The notes: generated by a model from the letters alone, not told the origin. A stretch of 64,000 nt of DNA from Clostridia bacterium (GCA_017466825.1 JAFTTJ010000020.1:1-64000); one strand, 5' to 3'. Numbered from the stretch's first letter, positions 16,647-25,775 are shown. Translations and numbers: made by a program.

Positions 16647-17120
16647 ATGATAAAGGTCAGAGTAGTAGCCGTTGGCAAAGTAAAGGAAAGTTATTTTACT
16701 CAAGCGATAGCCGAATATTCAAAAAGGCTAAACGCCTATTGCGATTTTACTATTGTTGAAGTCAAGGAAGAAAATTTTAAAAACCCGTCTAAATCGGATA
16801 TACAAAAAATTCTCACCATTGAAGGTGAGCGCATTGAAAAGAATATCAAGGGTTATCCTATCGTGTTGGCAATCGAAGGCGCAAAGGTAAGTTCGGAAAA
16901 CTTTGCAAAAAAGATAAAGGGCTTAACCGACCGTGGCGAAGGCGAATTGACCTTTATAATAGGCGGTAGTTACGGCGTGGACGAAAGGGTTAAAAAACTT
17001 TGCAAGGAAAGGCTTTCCTTTTCGGATATGACTTTTCCGCATACCTTGATGAGAGTGGTTTTAACCGAACAAATATATAGGGCGTTTTCAATAAACGCAG
17101 GTAGCGAATACCACAAGTAA
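16647..17120 (+). CDS. rlmH: 23S rRNA (pseudouridine-1915 N3) methyltransferase RlmH
   Basis: 157 aa SPOUT enzyme that methylates pseudouridine 1915 in helix 69 of 23S rRNA. Family landmarks: start MIKVRVVAVGKVKE, FIIGGSYGVDERV SAM-binding knot, MTFPHTLMRVVLTEQIYRA, and the C-terminal YHK. Stop codon overlaps the tadA ATG (TAATG). Confidence 0.95.
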   Translation: MIKVRVVAVGKVKESYFTQAIAEYSKRLNAYCDFTIVEVKEENFKNPSKSDIQKILTIEGERIEKNIKGYPIVLAIEGAKVSSENFAKKIKGLTDRGEGELTFIIGGSYGVDERVKKLCKERLSFSDMTFPHTLMRVVLTEQIYRAFSINAGSEYHK

Positions 17121-17611
17121 TGATTATGAACGTAAACGAAAAATTTATGAAATCGGCAATTCGAGAAGCGAAAAAAGCCGAAAAAGCCGAAGAAGTCCCC
17201 ATAGGTTGCGTTATCGTGCGCGACGGCAAGATAATTGCAAGAGCGCATAACTTGCGCCAAACGAAGCGTATGGCAACCGCTCACGCCGAAATTTTGGCAA
17301 TCGAAAAGGTTTGTCGTAAGATAAAAGATTGGCGACTCGACGGCATGGAAATGTACGTAACCTTAGAGCCTTGCGCAATGTGCGCGGGGGCAATAGCCAA
17401 TTCCCGCATTAAAAAGGTTTGGTTCGGCGCTTACGAAAAAAAGGGCGGTGGGGTAGTCAGTAAGTTCAATATTTTGTCTGAAAGCGGGCTAAACCACGTG
17501 TGCGCCTTTGAAGGTGGCGTTTTAGAAGAAGAATGTTCTTCAATTATAAAAGAATTTTTTAGAGCAAGGCGCAAGCCTGCGGAAAAATTAGAGCAAGACG
17601 AAAAGGATTAA
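17120..17611 (+). CDS. tadA: tRNA-specific adenosine deaminase TadA
   Basis: Deaminates A34 of tRNA-Arg to inosine. Zinc-dependent cytidine deaminase fold with HAE at TAHAEILAIE (about residue 56) and PCAMCAGA (about 87-94), all required residues present. 163 aa with a short basic/acidic tail. Two ATGs (17120 and 17126) are possible; the first overlaps the rlmH stop. Confidence 0.94.
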   Translation: MIMNVNEKFMKSAIREAKKAEKAEEVPIGCVIVRDGKIIARAHNLRQTKRMATAHAEILAIEKVCRKIKDWRLDGMEMYVTLEPCAMCAGAIANSRIKKVWFGAYEKKGGGVVSKFNILSESGLNHVCAFEGGVLEEECSSIIKEFFRARRKPAEKLEQDEKD

Positions 17612-17658
17612 AACCCCCAAAATTACGGCTACAAAAGAGAACTACTTTTACTACTTTT

Positions 17659-17709
17659 CATTTTGCCCTTGTTTTAAATAAAAATTTTATAATTTTTAAT
17701 GGCAAAATG
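17659..17709 (+). repeat. Perfect 9-bp inverted repeat with AT-rich loop
   Basis: CATTTTGCC (17659-17667) and GGCAAAATG (17701-17709) enclose 33 AT-rich bases, between tadA and the prs promoter. Could be an operator or a weak transcript end. Confidence 0.35.
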
Positions 17710-17722
17710 CCCCTTTTAACGC

Positions 17723-17751
17723 TTGATTATTTTTAAAATATTTATTATAAT
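17723..17751 (+). promoter_or_regulatory. prs promoter
   Basis: TTGATT (17723-17728), 17-bp spacer, TATAAT (17746-17751); leader of about 50 nt to the ATG. Confidence 0.8.
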
Positions 17752-17810
17752 AATATTGTTTTGCAAAAGCCTTGCAAAACGACAATACGTTTATTTACTT
17801 TGGAGGAGAC

Positions 17811-18761
17811 ATGATTACACACGGCACCGAAATTAAACTTTTTGCAGGTAATTCAAACAAGGCGCTTGCCGAAGCGATTGCAAAGGAACTTAAACTTCCT
17901 TTAAGTAGCGTTGAAGTAGGTCATTTTAGCGACGGTGAAACTAGCGTTCACATTGGCGAAACCGTCAGAGGTAGAGACGTTTTCATTATTCAATCTACTT
18001 GTTCGCCCGTAAACGAAAACCTTATGGAGCTTCTCATCATGATCGACGCCGCAAGAAGAGCGTCCGCAGGTAGAATTACGGCGGTTGTTCCTTACTTTGG
18101 CTATGCAAGACAGGATAGAAAGTCCAAACCCAGAGATCCCATTACCGCAAAACTCGTTGCCGATATAATCACTTCAGCCGGCGCTGACAGAATTTTAACG
18201 ATGGATCTTCACGCCGCTCAAATCCAAGGCTTTTTCGATATTCCCGTAGACCATCTCGTAGGCGGTCCGCTCCTTTATAAGTATTTCAAAAAATACGTTG
18301 ACGACGATTTCGTAGTCGTTTCCCCCGATATGGGCTCGGTTACGAGAGCGAGAAACGTCGCTGCAAAACTCAACTGTCCCATGGCTATTATCGACAAGAG
18401 AAGACCTAAGGCAAACCAAGTTGAAGTTATGAACATTATCGGTGACGTAAAAGGTAAAAAATGCCTTATGGTCGACGATATGATCGATACCGCAGGTACT
18501 ATTTGCCAAGGCGCGGCAGCCCTTCACGCAAACGGCGCAAGCGAAATTTACGCTTGTTGTACCCACGCAGTTTTAAGCGGTCCTGCTATTGAAAGAATTC
18601 AAAATTCTGCAATCACTAAACTCGTCGTATTAGACACTATTCCTTTGACCGAAGAAAAGAAACTTGACAAAATCGAAGTATTGTCAGTTGCTAAACTCTT
18701 CGCAATCGCAATCGAAAACATTTACTTTGACAGAAAGATGTCCGACATTTACGACAACTAA
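17811..18761 (+). CDS. prs: Ribose-phosphate pyrophosphokinase
   Basis: 316 aa. Makes PRPP from ribose 5-phosphate and ATP for nucleotide, His and Trp synthesis. Class I signature regions: [19 protein letters not shown], the [11 protein letters not shown] loop and the PRPP-binding [11 protein letters not shown]. An in-frame codon at 17772 would add 13 residues; the ATG at 17811 directly follows GGAGGAGAC and matches normal family length. Confidence 0.96.
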   Translation: MITHGTEIKLFAGNSNKALAEAIAKELKLPLSSVEVGHFSDGETSVHIGETVRGRDVFIIQSTCSPVNENLMELLIMIDAARRASAGRITAVVPYFGYARQDRKSKPRDPITAKLVADIITSAGADRILTMDLHAAQIQGFFDIPVDHLVGGPLLYKYFKKYVDDDFVVVSPDMGSVTRARNVAAKLNCPMAIIDKRRPKANQVEVMNIIGDVKGKKCLMVDDMIDTAGTICQGAAALHANGASEIYACCTHAVLSGPAIERIQNSAITKLVVLDTIPLTEEKKLDKIEVLSVAKLFAIAIENIYFDRKMSDIYDN

Positions 18762-18790
18762 TCATATCGATACACCAAATTAAATTTTAA

Positions 18791-18820
18791 GTGGGCGGGG
18801 TTTTCCCCCGTCCATTTTTT
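18791..18820 (+). terminator. Intrinsic terminator after prs
   Basis: GGGCGGGG / CCCCGTCC stem with a short T/C loop, then six T residues. Confidence 0.88.
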
Positions 18821-18839
18821 AAACGGTTAAGGAGTAACA

Positions 18840-19409
18840 ATGAAACTTATCGTAGGGCTCGGCAATCCGGGTTTAAAATATCTCAAAAATTTGCATAATC
18901 TAGGTTTTATGGCGGTCGAACTTCTCGCCGAAAAGCACGGCGTAACCTTTAATAAAAAGGGTTTTAAAGGCGTTTATGGTGAAAAGAATATCGGCGGTGA
19001 AAAAATCATATTTTTAAAGCCCCAAACCTTTATGAATTTGAGTGGGGACTGCGTGCAGGAGATTTCGGCGTTTTACAAAATCGCCCCCCAAGACATACTC
19101 GTTATTTACGACGATTTAGATATAGCAATCGGCGCGGTTAGAATTAGGGCAAACGGCTCGGCAGGCACTCACAACGGTATGAGAAGTATAGTTTCAAGAC
19201 TTTCTTCAACCGATTTCCCCCGTGTAAGAATAGGTACTAAACCCGAAGTCGATTATGAAATAATCGATTACGTCCTTTCCGATATCCGCAAGGAAGACGA
19301 GCCCCGTTTCCGCCACTCGGTAAACGTCGCCGTAGACGCAGCCGACGCTTTTATAAAAGGGATGGGGATAGAGCGTGTTATGTGTCAATTCAATTCTAAA
19401 GGCGTATAA
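18840..19409 (+). CDS. pth: Peptidyl-tRNA hydrolase
   Basis: 189 aa. Releases tRNA from prematurely dropped peptidyl-tRNA. GLGNPG at the N-terminus, the catalytic histidine in LHNLGF and the aspartate in IYDDLDIAIG are present. Start follows AAGGAGTAACA. The last four codons and stop (19397-19409) lie within the first unit of the structured repeat that fills the following gap, so the extreme C-terminus appears to be repeat-derived. Confidence 0.95.
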   Translation: MKLIVGLGNPGLKYLKNLHNLGFMAVELLAEKHGVTFNKKGFKGVYGEKNIGGEKIIFLKPQTFMNLSGDCVQEISAFYKIAPQDILVIYDDLDIAIGAVRIRANGSAGTHNGMRSIVSRLSSTDFPRVRIGTKPEVDYEIIDYVLSDIRKEDEPRFRHSVNVAVDAADAFIKGMGIERVMCQFNSKGV

Positions 19410-19524
19410 ACGGCGCAATACTGCGTTTCTGTTTTATTGTCAAGACTTCGGTGACCAACAAGGTCTACCAAACCCTTGCCAATAAAACGAGCCTTGTCTT
19501 GCTTGTTTCTACCCCTTTAGAAGT
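19397..19524 (+). repeat. Tandem unit A of the structured repeat
   Basis: Main stem GTTTTATTG (19431-19439) with CAATAAAAC (19480-19488). Apical helix GGT-GACC, loop AACAA (19457-19461), GGTC-t-ACC. Downstream hairpin AAACGAGC (19485-19492) with GCTTGTTT (19501-19508), which overlaps the 3' arm of the main stem. The 128-bp period links this to unit B. Confidence 0.8.
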
Positions 19525-19652
19525 TAAAGACGAATAAACTGCGCAATACTGCGTTTCTGTTTTAAAGTCTAAACCCCGATGACCAAAAAGGTCTATCGTG
19601 TCTTATCCTTTAAAACGAGCCTTGTCTTGCTTGTTTCTACCCCTTTAGAAGT
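19525..19652 (+). repeat. Tandem unit B of the structured repeat
   Basis: Same layout as unit A but with changed, still complementary arms: GTTTTAAAG (19559-19567) with CTTTAAAAC (19608-19616), apical CGAT-GACC / GGTC-t-ATCG around an AAAAA loop. The 3' half (AAACGAGC...GCTTGTTT to TAAAGACG) is identical to unit A. Confidence 0.8.
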
Positions 19653-19746
19653 TAAAGACGAATAAACTGCGGTATGCGTCGTTACTGTAAGTGGTTTCCG
19701 ACTGGGATGACCAACAAGGTCTATCCCATCCGTCAACCCCTTACGA
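19653..19746 (+). repeat. Tandem unit C (partial) of the structured repeat
   Basis: Third variant: GTAAG (19687-19691) with CTTAC (19740-19744), apical TGGGAT-GACC / GGTC-t-ATCCCA around AACAA. It runs into the downstream hairpin train instead of repeating the AAACGAGC hairpin. Confidence 0.75.
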
Positions 19747-20035
19747 GCGCGTCGCAAATCGGCTTTTTGTTAGCCAACCGCAAAATGCGGTTAGCAAGAC
19801 TTTATAGCCGTTTGCTCCTTTTCCCAAAAATTCTTTTGCAGAGCAAAATTATTTTCGGGATAGATATTAAAGCACGCCGTAGGGGATTGCTTATCCTGTC
19901 AAACTAAGAGTTGTTTTAAACGGCTTTTTATAAACAGCGAGATTATAAAGGATGCAACGTCACGTTGCCGTAGGGGAGGGGCTTGCTCCTCCTATCAAAC
20001 CAAGGTTTGGTTTTAATTAAAATATTTCCCCCAAC

Positions 20036-20073
20036 TGTCATTGCGAGCCTACTGAAAGTAGGCGTGGCAATCT
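20036..20073 (+). repeat. Palindromic end of the repeat (TCATTGCGAGC...GTGGCAATCT)
   Basis: Stem ATTGC/GCAAT with inner GCCTACT/AGTAGGC and a GAA loop. Resembles the widespread bacterial palindromes that start with TCATTGCGAGC. The other copy ends in the same palindrome with an AAA loop. Confidence 0.7.
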
Positions 20074-20158
20074 AAATTTTTAGCAAGAGATTTTATCGCA
20101 TACTACGTATGCCAGAAAGACAATTATAAAAAACCGATCTAAATTTATATAAAAAACT

Positions 20159-23100
20159 ATGCTTAAAAACTACTTAACTTTCGATAATTTAGGGGTAGAA
20201 TTTGAAGATTTCGCCCAAGACGTCCGCAGCGGTTTACCGACTGCGGTTTTCGGCGTTAATTTTGCCGAGCGTTGTCATTTGGCAACGGGGCTTGAAACAC
20301 CCCTTCTATATATAGTTAAAGACGGTTTTTACGGCGCGCGCGTAGCCGAGCAAATGCGTGCTTTAAGCGGTGAAGAAGTCGTTCTTCTTCCTGCCAAGGA
20401 CGACGTTTTGCTCTATAAAAGCGCCTTTGATAAAGAAAGGCTTTATTCAAGGCTAAAAGCCCTTTACCAAATCAAAAGCGGGGCAAAAATAGTAATAGCT
20501 ACGCTCGAGAGTTTACTTCAACTTTTCCCCAAGGACGTACCCTTTATAACCATTGAAAAGGGTGGGGAATACGACCTTTACGACTTGGCTAAAAAACTCG
20601 TCGAAATGGGTTATAAACGTCAAGAATTTGCCGACGAAAAAGGCACTTTCGCCATTAGGGGTGATATTTTTGAAGTGTACCCCGTCAATGAAGAAAAGGT
20701 ATACAGAACCGACTTTTTCGGCGACGAAGCCGAGAGCATCCGTCGCTACGATAGCGCCGACAAAGAGCAAAAGGAAGCGGTTACTTCCTTTACTGCAATT
20801 TGCGCAACCGACGCCCTTATATCCCAACGGGACGTAACGGGTATCAAAGAGCGTTTACGCCAATCGCTTTTAAAATTCAGTACTTTAATCGTTAAAAACG
20901 ACGCTCGCAAAATCGTCGACGAAATAAACGAAAAACTCGATTCCGAAAACTACGTAGCCGACTGCTTACAATTTTTAATGCCCATACTTCCGTCGGTTAC
21001 GACCGACTTTTTATCCTATATGCCTAGCGATACGGTAGTTGCTTTCGACGAGTGCAAAATGCTTGCCGACGGACTTTCCGCCGTCGTAAAAGAGCATACC
21101 GAAAGGACGCTTTCTTTAAGTAGGTCTGGCAAGGCGTTTGACTTTACCATAAAGCAGATGTCCGACGGTGGAGCGCTACTGTCGGCGTTAAATCAAAAAA
21201 GGCGAGTTGCTTTTCAAAATATAACCACGGCGATAAACTTTTTCAATCCCTTAAAAACCTATTCTTTCAAGTGTTCGCCGGTAACACGTTATTCGGTCAA
21301 ACCTACCGACCTTTTCAAAGACGTCGCCAACTGGAAGTTTAACGGTTATAGGGTAATAATTTGTTGTGGAAACACCCAACGCGCCGAAAATTTAGTCGAC
21401 CAACTCTACGACCACGGCGTAACGGCAATCCGCGCGGACGATACCCATTTGCCATGCGGAACGGCGGCGGTTACGACCTTCTTTTTGCCAAGCGGTTTTA
21501 TCTACCACCAAGCAAAGACGGTAGTAGTCGGTACGGGTGATTTATATATTGAAAAAGAACGAGAAAAGAGATTGAAGCGCAAGCGTGGCGATTTATTCCA
21601 AGCCCCCGAAATAGGCGACTACGCCGTACACGAAGTTCACGGTATAGGGCACGTAGTCGGCGTTGAAAGAATAACCACTCAAGAAGGCAGTAAAGACTAC
21701 GTCGCCGTAAAATATTTCGGTGGCGATACTTTATACGTCGGCGTAGACCAAATGGACAGACTCACCAAATACGTCGGTGGGGACGTTCCTAAACTCAACA
21801 AAATCGGCGGACACGAGTTCGAGAGAATTAAGGCGAGAGTAAAAGAGTCTATTGCCGCAATGGCAATCGACCTTAAAAAACTCTACAACGCCCGCAAGGT
21901 TAAAAAGGGCTACGAGTTTTCCGAAGACACCGTATTTAGCGAAGAATTCGAGCAGGCTTTTGAGTTCGAGCCGACGGAAGACCAACTTCAATCTGTAAAA
22001 GAGATAAAAGCCGATATGCAAAGCCCTAAGGTTATGGATAGGCTTCTTTGCGGCGACGTTGGTTTTGGCAAGACCGAAGTTGCGTTTAGGGCGGCGTTTA
22101 AAGCCGTTTACGACGGCAAGCAAGTCGCTCTCGTTTGCCCCACGACTATTTTATGCGAACAGCATTACCGCGCCGCAAAGCAAAGGTTTAAAGATTTCGG
22201 TGTAAAAGTTGCGTCGCTCAACAGGTTTAAAACACTCGCTCAACAAAAGGACGTAATAAAAAAACTCGCCGACGGCGAAATCAATTTCGTCATAGGCACG
22301 CATAGGCTTTTCGGCAAAGACGTCGTATTCAACGACTTAGGACTTTTGATTTTGGACGAAGAGCAAAGGTTTGGCGTAGAGCATAAAGAGCAGTTAAAAC
22401 TCTTAAAGGAAAACGTCGACACCTTGACTATGACGGCAACCCCTATTCCGAGAACTTTACACATGTCCCTTTCGGGCATAAGAGATATAAGCACTATTCA
22501 TACTCCGCCAAGGGTAAGAATACCCGTACAAACCTACGTTATCGAAGAGAGCGAAGCCCTTATTCGCGACGCCGTTCGTAGAGAACTCGCCCGTGGTGGT
22601 CAAGCCCTTATTCTATACAACCGAGTAGAAACCATATATAAATTTTCGTCGGTCGTTCAAGCGATTTTACCCGACGCAAAGGTGATAGTTGCGCACGGTC
22701 AAATGGATAGAAAAACGCTTGAAGATAGCGTTATGAAGTTCTACGACGGCGAATACGACGTCTTAATAGCAACTACTATCATTGAAAACGGTATAGATTT
22801 GCCACGAGCCAACACTTTAATAGTAATCGACAGCGACCACTTAGGACTTTCAACCCTTTACCAGTTAAAGGGCAGAGTTGGCAGAAGCGACAAACTCGCC
22901 CACGCCTACTTTACTTTCAAGCCCGACAAGGTCTTATCCGAAACGGCGTACAAGCGCTTATCCGCCCTTATGGAATTTACGGATATGGGTAGCGGTTACA
23001 AAATCGCTATGCGCGACCTTGAAATTAGGGGAGCGGGTAACGTTTTAGGCAAAGAACAGCACGGACACATGGATAAAATCGGCTACGAACTTTACAGCAA

Positions 23101-23581
23101 ACTACTTAAAGAGAGCCTTGGCGAAAAGAAAGTCGAAAAGGACGTAGAACTCGACGTCAAGATGAACGCTTATATCCCCGAAACGTATATCGGATCACCC
23201 CCGTCTAGAATGGATTGCTATAAGCAAATAGCCGAAATTCAAGGTGATGAAGACGAGTCTAGAATTAGGTCGTCGCTTGCCGAAAATTACGGAAAAGTCC
23301 CCCTAGAAGTCGATAATTTAATACTTATCGCCCGTCTTAAACTTGCAGTTAAGGCTCGTGGCGGTGTAAAAATAACCCTTTCAAGTAAAAGGGCGGCGGT
23401 CGAGTTCGACGGTATCGAAAGTCTAAATTCACCCGAGTTTATCGACCGCATACAAAGTCACGCAAGCGACGTTCGCTTTACCGTCGGCGCAATTCCCGCG
23501 CTCGTGTTTAACGTTGAAGGAAGGTCGGTTGAAGACGTAGCAAGGCTTATGCTCGGTGTTTTTTCGGGCAAAACCGAGTGA
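20159..23581 (+). CDS. mfd: Transcription-repair coupling factor Mfd
   Basis: 1140 aa. Recognises RNA polymerase stalled at DNA lesions, removes it by DNA translocation and recruits UvrA. UvrB-homology N-terminus (about 1-350), RNA-polymerase-interacting domain (about 480-560; GDYAVHEVHGIGHVVG), RecG-like motor with Walker A GDVGFGKTE (about residue 632), DEEQ (about 735) and TATPIPRTL, then the C-terminal TRCF domain. The start has no visible Shine-Dalgarno in an AT-rich stretch just after the repeat. Its partners uvrB and uvrA are also in this window. Confidence 0.96.
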   Translation: MLKNYLTFDNLGVEFEDFAQDVRSGLPTAVFGVNFAERCHLATGLETPLLYIVKDGFYGARVAEQMRALSGEEVVLLPAKDDVLLYKSAFDKERLYSRLKALYQIKSGAKIVIATLESLLQLFPKDVPFITIEKGGEYDLYDLAKKLVEMGYKRQEFADEKGTFAIRGDIFEVYPVNEEKVYRTDFFGDEAESIRRYDSADKEQKEAVTSFTAICATDALISQRDVTGIKERLRQSLLKFSTLIVKNDARKIVDEINEKLDSENYVADCLQFLMPILPSVTTDFLSYMPSDTVVAFDECKMLADGLSAVVKEHTERTLSLSRSGKAFDFTIKQMSDGGALLSALNQKRRVAFQNITTAINFFNPLKTYSFKCSPVTRYSVKPTDLFKDVANWKFNGYRVIICCGNTQRAENLVDQLYDHGVTAIRADDTHLPCGTAAVTTFFLPSGFIYHQAKTVVVGTGDLYIEKEREKRLKRKRGDLFQAPEIGDYAVHEVHGIGHVVGVERITTQEGSKDYVAVKYFGGDTLYVGVDQMDRLTKYVGGDVPKLNKIGGHEFERIKARVKESIAAMAIDLKKLYNARKVKKGYEFSEDTVFSEEFEQAFEFEPTEDQLQSVKEIKADMQSPKVMDRLLCGDVGFGKTEVAFRAAFKAVYDGKQVALVCPTTILCEQHYRAAKQRFKDFGVKVASLNRFKTLAQQKDVIKKLADGEINFVIGTHRLFGKDVVFNDLGLLILDEEQRFGVEHKEQLKLLKENVDTLTMTATPIPRTLHMSLSGIRDISTIHTPPRVRIPVQTYVIEESEALIRDAVRRELARGGQALILYNRVETIYKFSSVVQAILPDAKVIVAHGQMDRKTLEDSVMKFYDGEYDVLIATTIIENGIDLPRANTLIVIDSDHLGLSTLYQLKGRVGRSDKLAHAYFTFKPDKVLSETAYKRLSALMEFTDMGSGYKIAMRDLEIRGAGNVLGKEQHGHMDKIGYELYSKLLKESLGEKKVEKDVELDVKMNAYIPETYIGSPPSRMDCYKQIAEIQGDEDESRIRSSLAENYGKVPLEVDNLILIARLKLAVKARGGVKITLSSKRAAVEFDGIESLNSPEFIDRIQSHASDVRFTVGAIPALVFNVEGRSVEDVARLMLGVFSGKTE

Positions 23582-23638
23582 AAATTTGAAAAAATAAAAA
23601 ATTTTTAAAAATTTTACCCAAAAAGACCGCAAAATGCC

Positions 23639-23667
23639 TTGCAATTATTTTAATAATTTATTATAAT
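23639..23667 (+). promoter_or_regulatory. Promoter of the foldase-like lipoprotein gene
   Basis: TTGCAA (23639-23644), 17-bp spacer, TATAAT (23662-23667), between mfd and the lipoprotein gene. Confidence 0.75.
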
Positions 23668-23720
23668 ACTAAAGTATTATGAGAAAGTAAATTCTCAAAC
23701 TATGTCATCAGGAGTACCCT

Positions 23721-25775
23721 ATGAAGAAATTTTTAGTAAAAGTTCTGACGGTAGTGTTATCGCTCGTAATGATTACAGGTTGCCTTGCAAGTTGTGGTCT
23801 TTTTGAAGTAAACACCGACAGAGACATGGCTCAAATCGTAGCAAACGTCAACATTGACGGACTTGGCGATCTTTCCGACGCACAAAAGAAAGACCCCAAA
23901 AACGACCCCGTATACAAGCGCGAACTCATTTCTGCGTTCACGTCTTACGGCTATATGTACGTACAAAGTTACGGTTATACCGCTAGCCAAACGTACAACC
24001 TTATCATGGACAACATTATCAACAACAAGGTTATTTTGCAAAACGCTAAAAATACCCTTAAAGCAAACTACAAGGTAGCAGACGCTAACGCTATTATCGA
24101 CGCTATCGAAGGTTACAGCAAATACGCGCTTGCTCTCTTTGCTTCTCAAGCGGAAGTTGAAGCGTTCAACGCTGAAAATCCTTCGCTCACTATCGGCGCA
24201 AGCGACTATCTTGAAAAGTTGTCTAAAAAGGTTCACGATACTTATTACGATAAGGAAGTAACCCGTTACGATCCTGCCTTTAGATTTATCAAGTTAGAAG
24301 ATATCGACCTTATTTGGAAGGCTCTTTCGGATACTAAGGATAGTGTAAACAGCCTTATCGCTTCCTTCCTTGACGAAGAAGAAACTCACGAACACGAACA
24401 TATTACCTATACCGTAAGGGCAACCCCCGATATGGGCGAAAAAGACGAAGAAGAAGAGATCGACGTTGAAAAGTGCAAGGCAAACCTTATCAAACTTTCG
24501 GGCAACGAAAGAGTAAACGCTTTAGTTGACGCTCGTAACAGATTTGAAGATATCGGTCTTGTATACAGCAACGAAAACTATTCGACCAAGTTTGAAAACG
24601 AAAGGGATAGAGATATTTCTATCTTGAATATTTCATATTTCAGAAGCGCAATCACTGCGACTCTTGAAAACGAAGTTATTTCTTACTACGAAGATCATCT
24701 TCGTGAAGAAAAGAAACTTACTGCAAACGACGGCGACGCTCTTTGGGCTGCTTATTTAGACCTTCAAAACGCTCAAAACGAAGAGTTCAACGGCAACGTA
24801 AGTTCACTTGAAACTTCGCTCGGCGCAGTATCTGATAGCACTTTCGTAGCGTACAACAAACTTTCGGGTTACGCATATATCTCGCATATTCTCGTTCAAT
24901 ACGACGAAGACACTAAAGCCGCTCTCGACGAAGCAATCGCAGGCAACGTAACTAACGACGTAGTTAAAACAAAGGTAGAAGATGCGGTTAAAAACGTTAA
25001 GGCTCAAGACCTTCGCGCAACTTGGGTACAATCGGGTTACGGCGTATACGACAACGGTGAAGTTAAGTTCACAAGCGATTACGTTTATACCGACGCTTTA
25101 GCAAAATTCGACGGTACTATTGAAAGAATGACCGCTCACACCGAAGAAGAAGACGACGGAAGAGAAACCCTTCACATCAACTACTACGGCGTAAAGGGTA
25201 ACGAAATCGATTTCACCGAATTTAGCGCTCTCGCATCAAGAGTTATTACCGGCGACCAAAACGCAAGCGCTTTAGTATTAGGCGAAGTAAGAAAGGTTGC
25301 TGACTACGCAACTTCTAAACAAGACGTTAAGAATAGATTTGAAGACCTTAAATTTGCTTATAGCACCGACGAAGGCAACTTCAACAACTACCTTGGATAT
25401 CTCTATTCGCCCGTTACTAGCGCTACTCAATACGTAAGCGCGTTTGCAGAAGCATGCGCAAAGGTTATCGACGTTGACGCAGGCTACGGCGCAGGTTCTT
25501 ACGTAATGTTCGGCTCTTACGAATACGGTCTTCATATCGTACTTTGTACTGAAATCGCTGCGGATTACCTTCTTTACGACAACGCCGACGATTTCAAAGC
25601 AGACCTTGACGACGAAGGAACTGTTGCTTACAACTTCCTTAAGGCTACCAACGACTTACTTGAATCTAACTACATTAGCAAACTTGCTAACAAGTTCGTT
25701 CAAGACGGTCTTAAAGACGGTTGCGTAAGCAAATACGAATCTACTTACGCAAATCTCGTTGACGAAGAAGCGTAA
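23721..25775 (+). CDS. Lipoprotein, probable divergent PrsA/SurA-type foldase
   Basis: 684 aa. Signal peptide with a lipobox-like ITGCLASC near residue 20-27, so it should be anchored outside the membrane. The N-terminal helical region (residues about 60-110, YKRELISAFTSYGYMYVQSY...) looks like the SurA_N chaperone part. YISHILVQYDEDTKAALDEA (about 383-402) resembles the first strand/helix of a parvulin prolyl isomerase and YGLHIVLCTE (about 601-610) its last strand, but about 200 residues separate them instead of about 80. Location directly after mfd is the common place for such foldases in clostridia. Isomerase activity is uncertain. AGGAG precedes the ATG. Confidence 0.65.
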   Translation: MKKFLVKVLTVVLSLVMITGCLASCGLFEVNTDRDMAQIVANVNIDGLGDLSDAQKKDPKNDPVYKRELISAFTSYGYMYVQSYGYTASQTYNLIMDNIINNKVILQNAKNTLKANYKVADANAIIDAIEGYSKYALALFASQAEVEAFNAENPSLTIGASDYLEKLSKKVHDTYYDKEVTRYDPAFRFIKLEDIDLIWKALSDTKDSVNSLIASFLDEEETHEHEHITYTVRATPDMGEKDEEEEIDVEKCKANLIKLSGNERVNALVDARNRFEDIGLVYSNENYSTKFENERDRDISILNISYFRSAITATLENEVISYYEDHLREEKKLTANDGDALWAAYLDLQNAQNEEFNGNVSSLETSLGAVSDSTFVAYNKLSGYAYISHILVQYDEDTKAALDEAIAGNVTNDVVKTKVEDAVKNVKAQDLRATWVQSGYGVYDNGEVKFTSDYVYTDALAKFDGTIERMTAHTEEEDDGRETLHINYYGVKGNEIDFTEFSALASRVITGDQNASALVLGEVRKVADYATSKQDVKNRFEDLKFAYSTDEGNFNNYLGYLYSPVTSATQYVSAFAEACAKVIDVDAGYGAGSYVMFGSYEYGLHIVLCTEIAADYLLYDNADDFKADLDDEGTVAYNFLKATNDLLESNYISKLANKFVQDGLKDGCVSKYESTYANLVDEEA

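Larger units (their letters stand above)
19397..20073 (+). repeat. Composite structured repeat, copy 1
   Basis: Fills the 0.75-kb gap between pth and mfd. It consists of three tandem hairpin units (19397-19746) followed by a train of hairpins: arms 19773-19782/19786-19795; a long imperfect stem near 19823-19859; a GGAGG/CCTCC stem near 19975-19993; AAACC/GGTTT near 19997-20010; and a terminal palindrome 20036-20073. A shorter copy lies at 38649-38987 and is nearly identical over long stretches. Two ORF-like frames inside are not convincing genes. Probably a non-coding dispersed element; it could be transcribed from prs/pth readthrough. Confidence 0.85.

Noticed and set aside
17772-17810. Upstream start for prs
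   Set aside because: GGAGGAGAC is spaced for the ATG at 17811 and the extra residues are not found in Prs.
19397-19652. 128-bp tandem units as a CRISPR array or integron attC sites
   Set aside because: Units are far too long for CRISPR, there are no unique spacers and no cas genes; the conserved core does not show attC R/L boxes and no integrase is nearby.
19674-19907. 77-codon ORF inside repeat copy 1, with a similar 66-codon ORF at 38728-38928
   Set aside because: The frames are conserved only because the DNA is; differences are mostly amino-acid changing, neither has a ribosome site, and both run through strong hairpins. I treat them as non-coding repeat.
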